Assembly (NCBI GenBank): GCA_030699515.1
Contig: JAUYME010000033.1
Span: 1 to 12,016, forward strand
Direction: 5' to 3'
DNA length: 12,016 bases
Source of the DNA: a bacterium
GTDB lineage: Bacteria; Patescibacteriota; Minisyncoccia; UBA6257; 1-14-0-10-44-23
The notes beneath the pieces were generated by a model. The model was not told the DNA's origin. It searched no databases and saw only the letters and a program-made list of their open reading frames with translations. Below, one piece after another: positions 1 to 5,527 of the stretch (positions within the stretch are counted from its first letter, which is position 1; each line of letters begins with the position of its first letter). Position numbers and translations under genes: made by a program.

Positions 1-6
1 CCTCAC

Positions 7-23
7 GGGAAGTCCGACTTCCC
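7..23. repeat. REP-like palindrome, copy 1
   Basis: GGGAAGTCCGACTTCCC is a perfect palindrome around a central base. The 15-nt core GGAAGTCCGACTTCC recurs at 3446-3460, with a one-base variant at 3424-3440. Similarity continues past the palindrome: both copies are followed by CCAA and then TGGCAATT. It is therefore a dispersed intergenic repeat, not a chance hairpin. Function is unknown. Confidence 0.75.
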
Positions 24-65
24 AACTTTGGCAATTAAACCACATCTGCCTTGACTGTATCTCCT

Positions 66-96
66 TCCCTGGGTTATCCCAGGGATAACCCAGGGA
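66..96. repeat. 31-bp palindrome
   Basis: Two perfect 15-base arms (66-80 and 82-96) are separated by one A at 81. The motif GGGATAA occurs twice in direct orientation (82-88 and 93-99), so the element combines inverted and direct repetition. There is no T-run, so it does not look like an ordinary terminator. It could be a protein-binding site or a recombination site; nothing here decides. Confidence 0.7.
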
Positions 97-220
97 TAAT
101 GTAACCGCCTCATCTCCGGGAAAAATAATTCCTTTCCTACACCCTACACCCTACTTCCTATTTTTTAGATGCACACTTTAAAAAAGTGTCAATACTTTTC
201 CACAGAATAAAAAAATAATT

Positions 221-248
221 TTGACAAAGCGTCAAGCAGTGCTAGCAT
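221..248 (+). promoter_or_regulatory. Sigma70-type promoter of the 306-653 gene
   Basis: A consensus -35 TTGACA (221-226), a 16-bp spacer and -10 TAGCAT (243-248) preceded by an extended TGC. Transcription should start near 255, giving a leader of about 50 nt that contains the SD. This is the best -35/-10 pair in the window and contrasts with the -10-only promoters of the A+T-rich genes. Confidence 0.7.
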
Positions 249-305
249 TCAAATGTCTTCCTGCTCAAAGGGGAGTAGGAAGCAATCGCAACCGGAGGGG
301 CCGCA

Positions 306-653
306 ATGCCCCATACAGCCTCAAGGAAGGAATCGAGAATGCACGAGAGTAATGGAGGGAGAAGCGTGCGGGTCGAGAGCAGGCTCGCCGTGATCCAGGA
401 GGAGATCAGGCCGCAAGCGCTCGCCATCCAGATCGCCAGCTTCAAGCGCGGCGAGGAGGTGGACAGCGACCGCCTGAAGCGCCTGGTCGCCAGCCAGGTA
501 CACCAGCTCAAGATCTGGCTTGCACCCGGCTACAGTAGCCGCCCGCCGGTGCCGCCCAACGACACGATCGACGCGCAGGTCGCCTACCTGGAGCGGGTGG
601 AGGAGCTCTACGCCACCGAGCCTCCGCACGATCACAGGGTGCTCGTGCGCTGA
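306..653 (+). CDS. Small GC-rich hypothetical protein
   Basis: I do not recognise the family. The product is 115 residues, hydrophilic and mostly helical in appearance, rich in Arg, Glu and Val, with no signal peptide, membrane segment or Cys cluster. The region around residues 64-110 has a Pro-rich linker and then a helix. The ATG at 306 is preceded by GGAGG (294-298) at 7 nt spacing. A second ATG at 339 also has GGAAGG (325-330), so a 104-residue product starting MHESNGG is possible. The gene is monocistronic, with a consensus promoter upstream and a very stable double hairpin downstream. Its codons are visibly GC-rich in third position, unlike the A+T-rich neighbours, which suggests acquisition from a different genomic background. 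The coding call rests on SD, terminator and GC-biased third positions. Confidence 0.7.
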   Translation: MPHTASRKESRMHESNGGRSVRVESRLAVIQEEIRPQALAIQIASFKRGEEVDSDRLKRLVASQVHQLKIWLAPGYSSRPPVPPNDTIDAQVAYLERVEELYATEPPHDHRVLVR

Positions 654-667
654 TTCGAGATCGCACC

Positions 668-734
668 GCCCGAGTCTCGTCCCCAGGAGGGAGACGAGGC
701 TCGGGCAACCACAAAGCCCCAAGGGGCATTTTTT
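668..734 (+). terminator. Double intrinsic terminator
   Basis: The first hairpin pairs 668-681 with 693-706 (14 bp including one G-U) around a GC-rich loop. The second is GCCCC-AA-GGGGC (716-727), followed directly by ATTTTTT. It ends the 306-653 transcript 15 nt after its stop codon. Confidence 0.85.
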
Positions 735-806
735 ATTTCAAAATACTCAAGCCAATGCTAAGATATCAGCGTTCTATTTCACACAATCTTTCTCCAATTG
801 ATACTC

Positions 807-1000
807 AAAGATTTGTTCAGCTTTAAGGCGATGAGCCACAAGCAGGCTAGGTAACCGGTTGGGGCCAGTGACGCAAAAGATGGACAAATCTTTAGTACCC
901 GAAGGGAGCGATAAATTGAAGCAATTTCTGCGTCACTCCTCCCTCACAGGCTCTTCGAGCCTAGGCTCGCTCGTCGTTTCTTGAACTAACTTCAATTTAT
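807..1000. other. Interleaved inverted repeats; candidate pseudoknotted RNA
   Basis: Three perfect inverted repeats cross each other. A is AAAGATTTGT (807-816) with ACAAATCTTT (884-893). B is AGTGACGCA (867-875) with TGCGTCACT (929-937). C is ATAAATTGAAG (911-921) with CTTCAATTTAT (990-1000). The order A-B-A'-C-B'-C' gives two overlapping pseudoknot topologies. Inside C there are also mutually exclusive hairpins GGCTC-TTC-GAGCC (949-961) and the palindrome GAGCCTAGGCTC (957-968). Pair C extends outward with GAAG (901-904) against CTTC (1004-1007). Strand and transcription are not established, and a DNA-level role is equally possible. Confidence 0.55.
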
Positions 1001-1023
1001 TCGCTTCAACTGGTAAGATTGGG

Positions 1024-1032
1024 TGATATAGA
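1024..1032 (+). promoter_or_regulatory. Extended -10 promoter of the transglutaminase-like gene
   Basis: TGaTATAGA: an extended TG at 1024-1025 and -10 TATAGA at 1027-1032. Only six bases (1033-1038) separate it from the ATG at 1039, so the predicted transcript starts on or beside the start codon. No SD is present. Confidence 0.55.
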
Positions 1033-1038
1033 ACACAT

Positions 1039-2025
1039 ATGGTAAAGAATCTAATCCGCAAAGGCGCACATAAAACTCTGGAGCTAGCAGGGCTAAAATA
1101 TTATCAAAAACCTCAAAAACTACGCTGTGGTTACACAGTCGTAGTAAAAAATATTTCCGAAAAAGTAGGGAGCTACACGGTCATTCTTCCTGTCCCTCTT
1201 GAATCAGAGAGCCAAAAGATAATCAGCCAACCGGAATTTCGCCCTGAACCGGACTTTGTCTCAGACAAAGCTGAGAATAACTTTGCGCTTTGGAAAGTGG
1301 AGCTTGCACCAAAGCATAGTGCAAGCTTCAATCAGTATTTTGAAGTAGAGCGAAGTCCGATTTCAGTGAAAATTAATCCTGCCTTTACCCTTGATAGCTA
1401 CATGGGATCAAAGGAGGGAAAAAAATATCTCAAAAAAACACAGAGCCTAAAAAGTTCAAAAACTAGAGCGTTGGCAAAAGAAATTGTTTATGGTGAGCGT
1501 GTCGAATCCACCGGCGAGGAAAAAAGCCTTGCGCTATTAATTCCAAAAATTTACGAATATGTAGCAAAAAAGTTGCATTATGGAGATCCAATAGAAGGAC
1601 TGTATTCCGTTGAAGATGCACTGGGCCTGGAAAGAGTGGACTGCGGAGGCTTTAGTACGCTTTTTATAGCAATTTGCCAGGAACTCGGCATCCCGGCCCG
1701 TCTTGTCAGCGGTTTTTGGGCAAAACAGAGCGACCGCGTACCAAGCATGCATGCTTGGGCAGAAAGCATGCTTCCAGACGGCAGCTGGGTGCCGGCAGAT
1801 ATCTCCACTGAAATTTTGAGAAAGCAAGGCAGAAGCTCTAAATTTGCCTCCTTAGGAAAAATCGGTTCCGACAGAGTTGTTTTTTCCCATGGCTGCGATA
1901 TTGAGCTACAAGCTGATAAGAAGAAAATTAAAACTGAAATTCTTCAAAATCCAATTGTAATCGCGGAAAATAAATCGGAGCAAGCACATATTGAAATAGA
2001 ATTTAGCACCAAGAGAGAGACATGA
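1039..2025 (+). CDS. Transglutaminase-like (papain-like fold) protein
   Basis: A 328-residue protein with a transglutaminase-like cysteine-protease core in its C-terminal half. The expected catalytic triad is visible: Cys202 in VDCGGFSTLF, His238 in MHAWAE and Asp254 in WVPADIS, with the usual GIPARLVSGFW segment between Cys and His. The first ~120 residues look like a beta-rich domain (GYTVVVKNIS..SYTVILPVPL), as found before the core in many bacterial members. Members act as peptidases, amidases or protein cross-linkers, so the substrate cannot be named. No signal peptide or membrane helix is visible, so its site of action is unclear. The ATG at 1039 is supported by a -10 six bases upstream. 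Codon use is A+T-rich like the other backbone genes. The next gene begins 123 bp later. Confidence 0.85.
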   Translation: MVKNLIRKGAHKTLELAGLKYYQKPQKLRCGYTVVVKNISEKVGSYTVILPVPLESESQKIISQPEFRPEPDFVSDKAENNFALWKVELAPKHSASFNQYFEVERSPISVKINPAFTLDSYMGSKEGKKYLKKTQSLKSSKTRALAKEIVYGERVESTGEEKSLALLIPKIYEYVAKKLHYGDPIEGLYSVEDALGLERVDCGGFSTLFIAICQELGIPARLVSGFWAKQSDRVPSMHAWAESMLPDGSWVPADISTEILRKQGRSSKFASLGKIGSDRVVFSHGCDIELQADKKKIKTEILQNPIVIAENKSEQAHIEIEFSTKRET

Positions 2026-2051
2026 GGCAAGTGCTAGAAATCAAACAATGA

Positions 2052-2140
2052 GCTACAAATTACAAATCATGTACAAATATACAAAAACAAAGAAAAAATT
2101 CCAAAGCATTAGTATATTTGTATTTTATTCGTAATTCGTA
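2052..2140. repeat. Degenerate TACAAAT / TTCGTA word repeats
   Basis: The spacer before the aminotransferase gene repeats the word TACAAAT (2054-2060, 2061-2067, 2072-2078). Its complement ATTTGTA follows at 2115-2121, then ATTCGTAATTCGTA (2127-2140) runs almost into the start codon. It belongs to a general pattern of short-word repeats in the spacers of this window. Confidence 0.5.
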
Positions 2141-2148
2141 GAGAAATC

Positions 2149-3381
2149 ATGAAGACTATCTTTACAGCACTTTCACCTAACTTACAAAAGGACGACTTAA
2201 AACTAAGCCAGCGCCTGCTTTTTAAACCCAAAAATTGGCTGCAAGGGAAGGCGGAGCAAGAGCTAGAAGAGCTGCTTTCTCAAGCCTTTAATACCAAAAA
2301 AGTTTCACTTTACGAAAGCGGGCGCACAGCTCTTTTCACCGCGCTTAAAGCGCTAGACATTAAAGAGGGAGATGAGGTAATTCTTCAAGCCTACACCTGT
2401 GTTGCGGTTCCGGAGCCAATTCTATGGCTGGGCGCAACCCCAATTTATGTGGACATTGACGCGCAAAGTCTCAACATGGATCCGGAAAAATTACAGCGCA
2501 AAATAAGTTCAAAAACGAAAGCAATTATTGTTCAGCACACCTTTGGCAATCCGGCACAGATGGAAAAAATTTTAGAAATTGCCAAAGAAAAAAATATTCC
2601 GGTCATTGAAGATTGCGCCCACGCCATCGGGGCAAAATATAGGGGTCAAGCAGTAGGAACGTTTGGTGATATGGCCTTTTTTAGCTTTGGCCGCGACAAA
2701 GTTGTATCATCAGTGTTTGGCGGTGCGCTAATAACCAACAACGAAAACTTAATCGCCAAAATTGATCGTGGCAACAGACGTTGCCGATATCCAAGTCATA
2801 TTTGGACACTTCGCCAGCTCCTACATCCAACCATTACTGCGCTTGTCAAAAAGACTTACAATTTTCTGGGACTTGGGAAAGTTATTTTAAAATTAAGCCG
2901 AAAACTAAAATTCACATCTGATGCAGTGCAGAAAACTGAGCGAAGCGGAGGAAAGCCGAAATTTATCGGCCATAAAATGCCAAATGCTCTGGCTGAATTG
3001 GCCATCAATCAACTTCGCAAGCTTGCCGCTTTCAACCGGCACAGAGAAAAAATTGCCCAAATCTATCAAGAAAAATTAGACCCAAGAATTCCACGCCAAG
3101 TCAGAAGCGATGGGTCAATTTGCCTTCGCTATCTTATTCGTGTAAACGAAGCAAGCAAGCTTTCAAGTTTAGCCAAAAAGAAAAAAGTTATACTGGGCGA
3201 CTGGTATCGGCAATGCATCGCGCCGGCAGGAGTTAATTACGAAAAGATACTTTTCCAAGAAAGCCAGTTCCCGGTTGCCGCCCAAGTCGCCAGCCAAAGT
3301 GTAAATTTACCAACCGACATTAACATCAGCGAAGAAGACGCCCTTCGCATTGCCGAAATAGTTAACAACCACTATGAGTAG
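2149..3381 (+). CDS. DegT/DnrJ/EryC1/StrS-family PLP aminotransferase
   Basis: A 410-residue fold-type I PLP enzyme of the sugar aminotransferase family. Visible landmarks are the cofactor-phosphate segment ESGRTAL (56-62), the PLP-ring contact in IEDCAHAIGA (Asp155 and His158), and the Schiff-base lysine Lys184 in SFGRDKVVSSVFGGALITN. Members transfer an amino group, usually from glutamate, to a keto group on a nucleotide-linked sugar for surface polysaccharides; some act on other substrates, so the substrate is not assignable. The segment around the lysine departs from the common HPTKN form, suggesting a divergent subfamily. The region 220-265 contains Lys/Leu-rich helices absent from minimal members. 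It has no SD. It is followed by the FemAB-type gene, consistent with envelope building. Confidence 0.88.
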   Translation: MKTIFTALSPNLQKDDLKLSQRLLFKPKNWLQGKAEQELEELLSQAFNTKKVSLYESGRTALFTALKALDIKEGDEVILQAYTCVAVPEPILWLGATPIYVDIDAQSLNMDPEKLQRKISSKTKAIIVQHTFGNPAQMEKILEIAKEKNIPVIEDCAHAIGAKYRGQAVGTFGDMAFFSFGRDKVVSSVFGGALITNNENLIAKIDRGNRRCRYPSHIWTLRQLLHPTITALVKKTYNFLGLGKVILKLSRKLKFTSDAVQKTERSGGKPKFIGHKMPNALAELAINQLRKLAAFNRHREKIAQIYQEKLDPRIPRQVRSDGSICLRYLIRVNEASKLSSLAKKKKVILGDWYRQCIAPAGVNYEKILFQESQFPVAAQVASQSVNLPTDINISEEDALRIAEIVNNHYE

Positions 3382-3423
3382 GACTACCTTTCTTCATCTG
3401 CATAACCCCAAACTGCCAAGCCT

Positions 3424-3460
3424 CGGAAGTCGGACTTCCGATTTTGGAAGTCCGACTTCC
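3424..3460. repeat. REP-like palindrome pair, copies 2 and 3
   Basis: Two palindromes in tandem: CGGAAGTCGGACTTCCG (3424-3440) and GGAAGTCCGACTTCC (3446-3460), separated by ATTTT. The second core is identical to that at 8-22. A T-rich run (3473-3480) lies downstream, so the pair may also help end the aminotransferase transcript. The 71-residue frame that could be drawn across 3374-3589 is translated repeat sequence and is not called. Confidence 0.75.
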
Positions 3461-3526
3461 CCAAGTGGCAATTTCTTTTTATCAGGTAAATTGCGTACCC
3501 CAGTTCGCATCCACGGCTTACTACTG

Positions 3527-3585
3527 ACTACATACTACTTGCTACTTTTCTATCCGTATATCCGTAAAAAATCCGTAATCCGTAG
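3527..3585. repeat. Spacer word repeats (CTAC and ATCCGTA families)
   Basis: Positions 3527-3547 match 11790-11810 at 20 of 21 bases (ACTACATrCTACTTGCTACT...). They are followed by four ATCCGTA-type words in 3551-3585 that run up to the FemAB-type start codon. The long match shows that part of this low-complexity sequence is a true dispersed repeat. Confidence 0.6.
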
Positions 3586-3592
3586 CTAAATC

Positions 3593-4618
3593 ATGCAAGT
3601 TAAAGAACTAAGCGAAAAAGAAATCTGGAACTCGTTTATAGCGGCGCAAAAACCTCACACTTTTTTACATTCCTTCGCCTGGGGCGAATTTAACTCGCAA
3701 ATGGGGAAAAAGATTTTCCGCTTGGGAGTTTTCCAAAACGATGAGTTAATGGCCCTTGCCCTCATCCTAAAAATTGATGCACGCCGTGGCACTTTTCTCT
3801 TCTGTCCTCACGGGCCAATCATTAAAGATTTAAATCACACCGAAACCATCCTAAGCCATCTTACAGAAAAGCTGAAGGAATTAGCCAAAGAAGAAAAATG
3901 CGACTTTATTCGCTTCAGCCCGCTTCTGGAGCGAAACGAACACAATCAAAATATTTTTGAAAAGCTTAAGTATCGGGAACTGCCAATGCATATGCTTCAT
4001 CCGGAGCTAAGCTGGATTTTAGATGTTTCCAAAGACGAGAAGGAACTGCTTAAGGGGATGAGAAAAAGCACCCGTTATTGCATTAAAAAGGCGCAAAAAG
4101 ACGGAATTGAAATAGAAAAAAGCACTGATATTAAAGATTTGAATAAGTTCTGGGAAATTTACAAAACAACTGCAAAACGCCACGGCTTTGTGCCATTTTC
4201 AAAAGAATACTTGGAAAAAGAATTTACAATCTTTAACAAAGATAATCAATCACTTATGATTTTTGCCAACTGTAAAGGCAAAGCTGTTGCCGGCGCAATT
4301 GTAATTTTTGGCCCAAACTCCGGCTTTTATCATCATGGGGCTTCCATCAGAGAATACGATAAGCTTAATACTTCTCACGCTCTGCAATGGGCCGCCATCA
4401 AAGAATGCAAAAAACGCAAGCTTAATTTTTACAACTTCTGGGGAGTAAAAGAAAAGGATGTTTCCAGAAAACATCCATGGTACGGCATCTCACTTTTCAA
4501 GCGAGGCTTTGGAGGGCTTGAGCAGGCTTATGTCCACGGAAAAGATTTGCCCCTAAATTGGAAATATTGGCTAAGCTGGACTATTGAAACCTTACGCAAG
4601 TTCAAACGGGGACTATAG
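3593..4618 (+). CDS. FemA/FemB-family aminoacyltransferase
   Basis: A 341-residue protein with the double GNAT-like architecture of the FemABX family. In Gram-positive bacteria, family members add amino acids from aminoacyl-tRNA to the peptide stem of lipid II and so build cross-bridges. Landmarks are the N-terminal FLHSFAWGEF (24-33), CPHGPIIKD (71-79), the central LLKGMRKSTRYCIKKA (152-167), FWEIYKTTAKRHGF (186-199), and a C-terminal second domain with AVAGAIVIFG (231-240) and SHALQWAAIKECKKR (261-275) leading to FWGV (282-285). Length is close to compact family members. No long coiled-coil insertion of the seryl-tRNA-synthetase type is evident. It is cytoplasmic by sequence. Neighbouring alr and FtsQ-like genes fit a role in peptidoglycan, but transfer to another acceptor cannot be excluded. 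No SD is visible. Confidence 0.88.
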   Translation: MQVKELSEKEIWNSFIAAQKPHTFLHSFAWGEFNSQMGKKIFRLGVFQNDELMALALILKIDARRGTFLFCPHGPIIKDLNHTETILSHLTEKLKELAKEEKCDFIRFSPLLERNEHNQNIFEKLKYRELPMHMLHPELSWILDVSKDEKELLKGMRKSTRYCIKKAQKDGIEIEKSTDIKDLNKFWEIYKTTAKRHGFVPFSKEYLEKEFTIFNKDNQSLMIFANCKGKAVAGAIVIFGPNSGFYHHGASIREYDKLNTSHALQWAAIKECKKRKLNFYNFWGVKEKDVSRKHPWYGISLFKRGFGGLEQAYVHGKDLPLNWKYWLSWTIETLRKFKRGL

Positions 4619-4632
4619 ACCTCTAGAGCCAT

Positions 4633-4667
4633 ATACCATTCTATCGCACGTGCGACAGAATAGTATA
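4633..4667. promoter_or_regulatory. Long palindrome, copy 1, upstream of the Cas2/PaaX-like gene
   Basis: Arms extend over 4632-4667 around the centre TCGCACGTGCGA, with two mismatches in 18 pairs. A 35-bp segment matches 5426-5460 except at three positions. Two of the three form a compensatory change: the C4641-G4658 pair here is T-A in copy 2. The right arm overlaps a -10-like TATAAA (4664-4669), as an operator would. It also lies 14 bp after the FemAB stop, so a terminator without a T-tail is the alternative. Confidence 0.6.
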
Positions 4668-4669
4668 AA
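4664..4669 (+). promoter_or_regulatory. Possible -10 of the Cas2/PaaX-like gene
   Basis: TATAAA inside the right edge of the palindrome, 21 bp before the ATG at 4691. It would give a short leader of about 15 nt without an SD. No clear -35 is seen. Confidence 0.35.
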
Positions 4670-4690
4670 CAAAACACTCACCTAAAGCTC

Positions 4691-5395
4691 ATGAACAGAA
4701 AAAGCAAAAAGACTAAAAACCACTATACAAAGCGCCTCACAAAAGAACACGAGGAACTTATCATTAGGCACCTTCGCAAAGAGTGGGATAGGGCGGAAAA
4801 GTCACAAAAAAGGCACCAGCAAGTTCAAAAAGCAAAACAAGCAGGACTGGAAGCTGGAAAGGTAATTTTAGCTTTGGCACTAGTAGGGGGCCTAGTCACT
4901 ATTGCAGCAGTTGCCCCAAACGCCTTTGCTGCAATCGGAAGCATGGGAGAGCGCAAACGCTTCATCTCCTCAAGCAAGCTATCTGGGACAATAAAATCTG
5001 GAAGCTCAAAAAAATACTGGCAATATAAAAAGACCGGGCCAGATTCCTATAGTATTCAGCTGAGCGATTACGGCAAAAAGCTTGCGCTTAAAAAAGCACT
5101 GCAAGAATTCAAGCTTCAAGAGCAAGAAAAGTGGGATGGAAAGTGGAGAGTTGTGATGTTTGATATTAAAAAGAAGAATAGCAGTACACGCGATATCTTT
5201 CGCCGAAAATTACACGAAATGGGCATGTACCCTCTGCAAAAAAGTATATTTGTTTTTCCGTACCCATGCGATGAAGAACTAAAAATGTGGATCGATCTAT
5301 TCGGAATCAAAGAGGGAGTGGTCACATCTAAAGCAAGCTTTAACAAAGCAACCGAAAGGAGCTTACGAAAAAGATTTTCCTTGCCCATGCGCTAA
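4691..5395 (+). CDS. Membrane-anchored Cas2/PaaX-C-like protein
   Basis: A 234-residue protein in three parts. Residues 1-55 are very basic and probably helical. Residues 57-82 are hydrophobic (VILALALVGGLVTIAAVAPNAFAAIG), either a membrane anchor or a strongly altered version of the winged-helix start seen in PaaX regulators. Residues 148-200 (KWRVVMFDIKKKN, then RDIFRRKLHEMGMYPLQKSIFVFP) match the ferredoxin-like fold shared by Cas2 and the C-terminal domain of PaaX, including Asp158 at the position of the Cas2 metal-binding Asp. There is no CRISPR array and no cas1 in the window, so an adaptation role is unlikely here. A regulator or nuclease is possible. The gene lies between two copies of a long palindrome, which suggests autoregulation. 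The ATG at 4691 is the first in frame; no SD is seen. Confidence 0.75.
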   Translation: MNRKSKKTKNHYTKRLTKEHEELIIRHLRKEWDRAEKSQKRHQQVQKAKQAGLEAGKVILALALVGGLVTIAAVAPNAFAAIGSMGERKRFISSSKLSGTIKSGSSKKYWQYKKTGPDSYSIQLSDYGKKLALKKALQEFKLQEQEKWDGKWRVVMFDIKKKNSSTRDIFRRKLHEMGMYPLQKSIFVFPYPCDEELKMWIDLFGIKEGVVTSKASFNKATERSLRKRFSLPMR

Positions 5396-5422
5396 TTTAC
5401 CAGCTAGATACCCATCTCAGTG

Positions 5423-5462
5423 CATATACTATTTTATCGCACGTGCGACAAAATAGTATATG
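5423..5462. promoter_or_regulatory. Long palindrome, copy 2, between Cas2/PaaX-like gene and alr
   Basis: A 40-bp palindrome with 20-base arms (5423-5442 and 5443-5462) and a single A-C mismatch (5436/5449), at the same place as in copy 1. Its centre is 85 bp before the alr start and 47 bp after the preceding stop. It could be a shared operator or a hairpin ending transcription. Confidence 0.65.
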
Positions 5463-5511
5463 AAAATAAATGACCGCCACGCTTTTCACAATGCCCCTTT
5501 TTATCCGCTCC

Positions 5512-5520
5512 TGCTATAAT
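5512..5520 (+). promoter_or_regulatory. Extended -10 promoter of alr
   Basis: TGCTATAAT: TG at 5512-5513, one base, then consensus TATAAT at 5515-5520. Seven bases separate it from the ATG at 5528, so a leaderless mRNA is expected. There is no good -35. Confidence 0.65.
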
Positions 5521-5527
5521 TACATCA

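Larger units (their letters stand above)
1..305. other. Gene-free left flank with palindromes and a promoter
   Basis: I see no credible protein gene here. It holds a REP-like palindrome (7-23), a 31-bp palindrome (66-96), a degenerate tandem CCTACAC-type repeat (136-160), a weak AT-rich hairpin ACACTT/AAGTGT (173-189) and the promoter of the next gene (221-248). The reverse-strand reading frame over 242-511 is only the shadow of the GC-rich gene that follows. Confidence 0.7.
654..1038. other. Gene-free stretch: terminator, interleaved inverted repeats, promoter
   Basis: No convincing coding frame. From left to right it holds the double terminator of the previous gene (668-734), an AT-rich spacer, a block of interleaved inverted repeats (807-1000) and the extended -10 promoter of the next gene (1024-1032). 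No tRNA, tmRNA, RNase P or SRP RNA motif was recognised. Confidence 0.7.

Noticed and set aside
66..96. Replication origin with DnaA boxes
   Set aside because: GGGATAA/TTATCCC only partly resembles TTATCCACA, and there is no dnaA or dnaN and no clear AT-rich unwinding tract with spaced boxes.
242..722. Reverse-strand and alternative forward frames over the first GC-rich gene
   Set aside because: Long open frames on several strands are typical shadows of a GC-rich gene. Only the 306-653 frame has SD, promoter and terminator in the right order.
807..1000. Known RNA (tRNA, tmRNA, SRP RNA, RNase P RNA) in the interleaved repeat block
   Set aside because: No T-loop GTTCRA motif, no SRP loop motif and no RNase P core motif could be found by eye on either strand.
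3374..3589. A 71-residue forward frame after the aminotransferase gene
   Set aside because: It overlaps the upstream stop region, has no SD or promoter, and is mostly translated REP-like palindromes and CTAC/ATCCGTA word repeats.
4691..5395. CRISPR-Cas locus suggested by the Cas2-like domain
   Set aside because: No direct-repeat array, leader or cas1 is present, and the protein has a hydrophobic segment unlike canonical Cas2.
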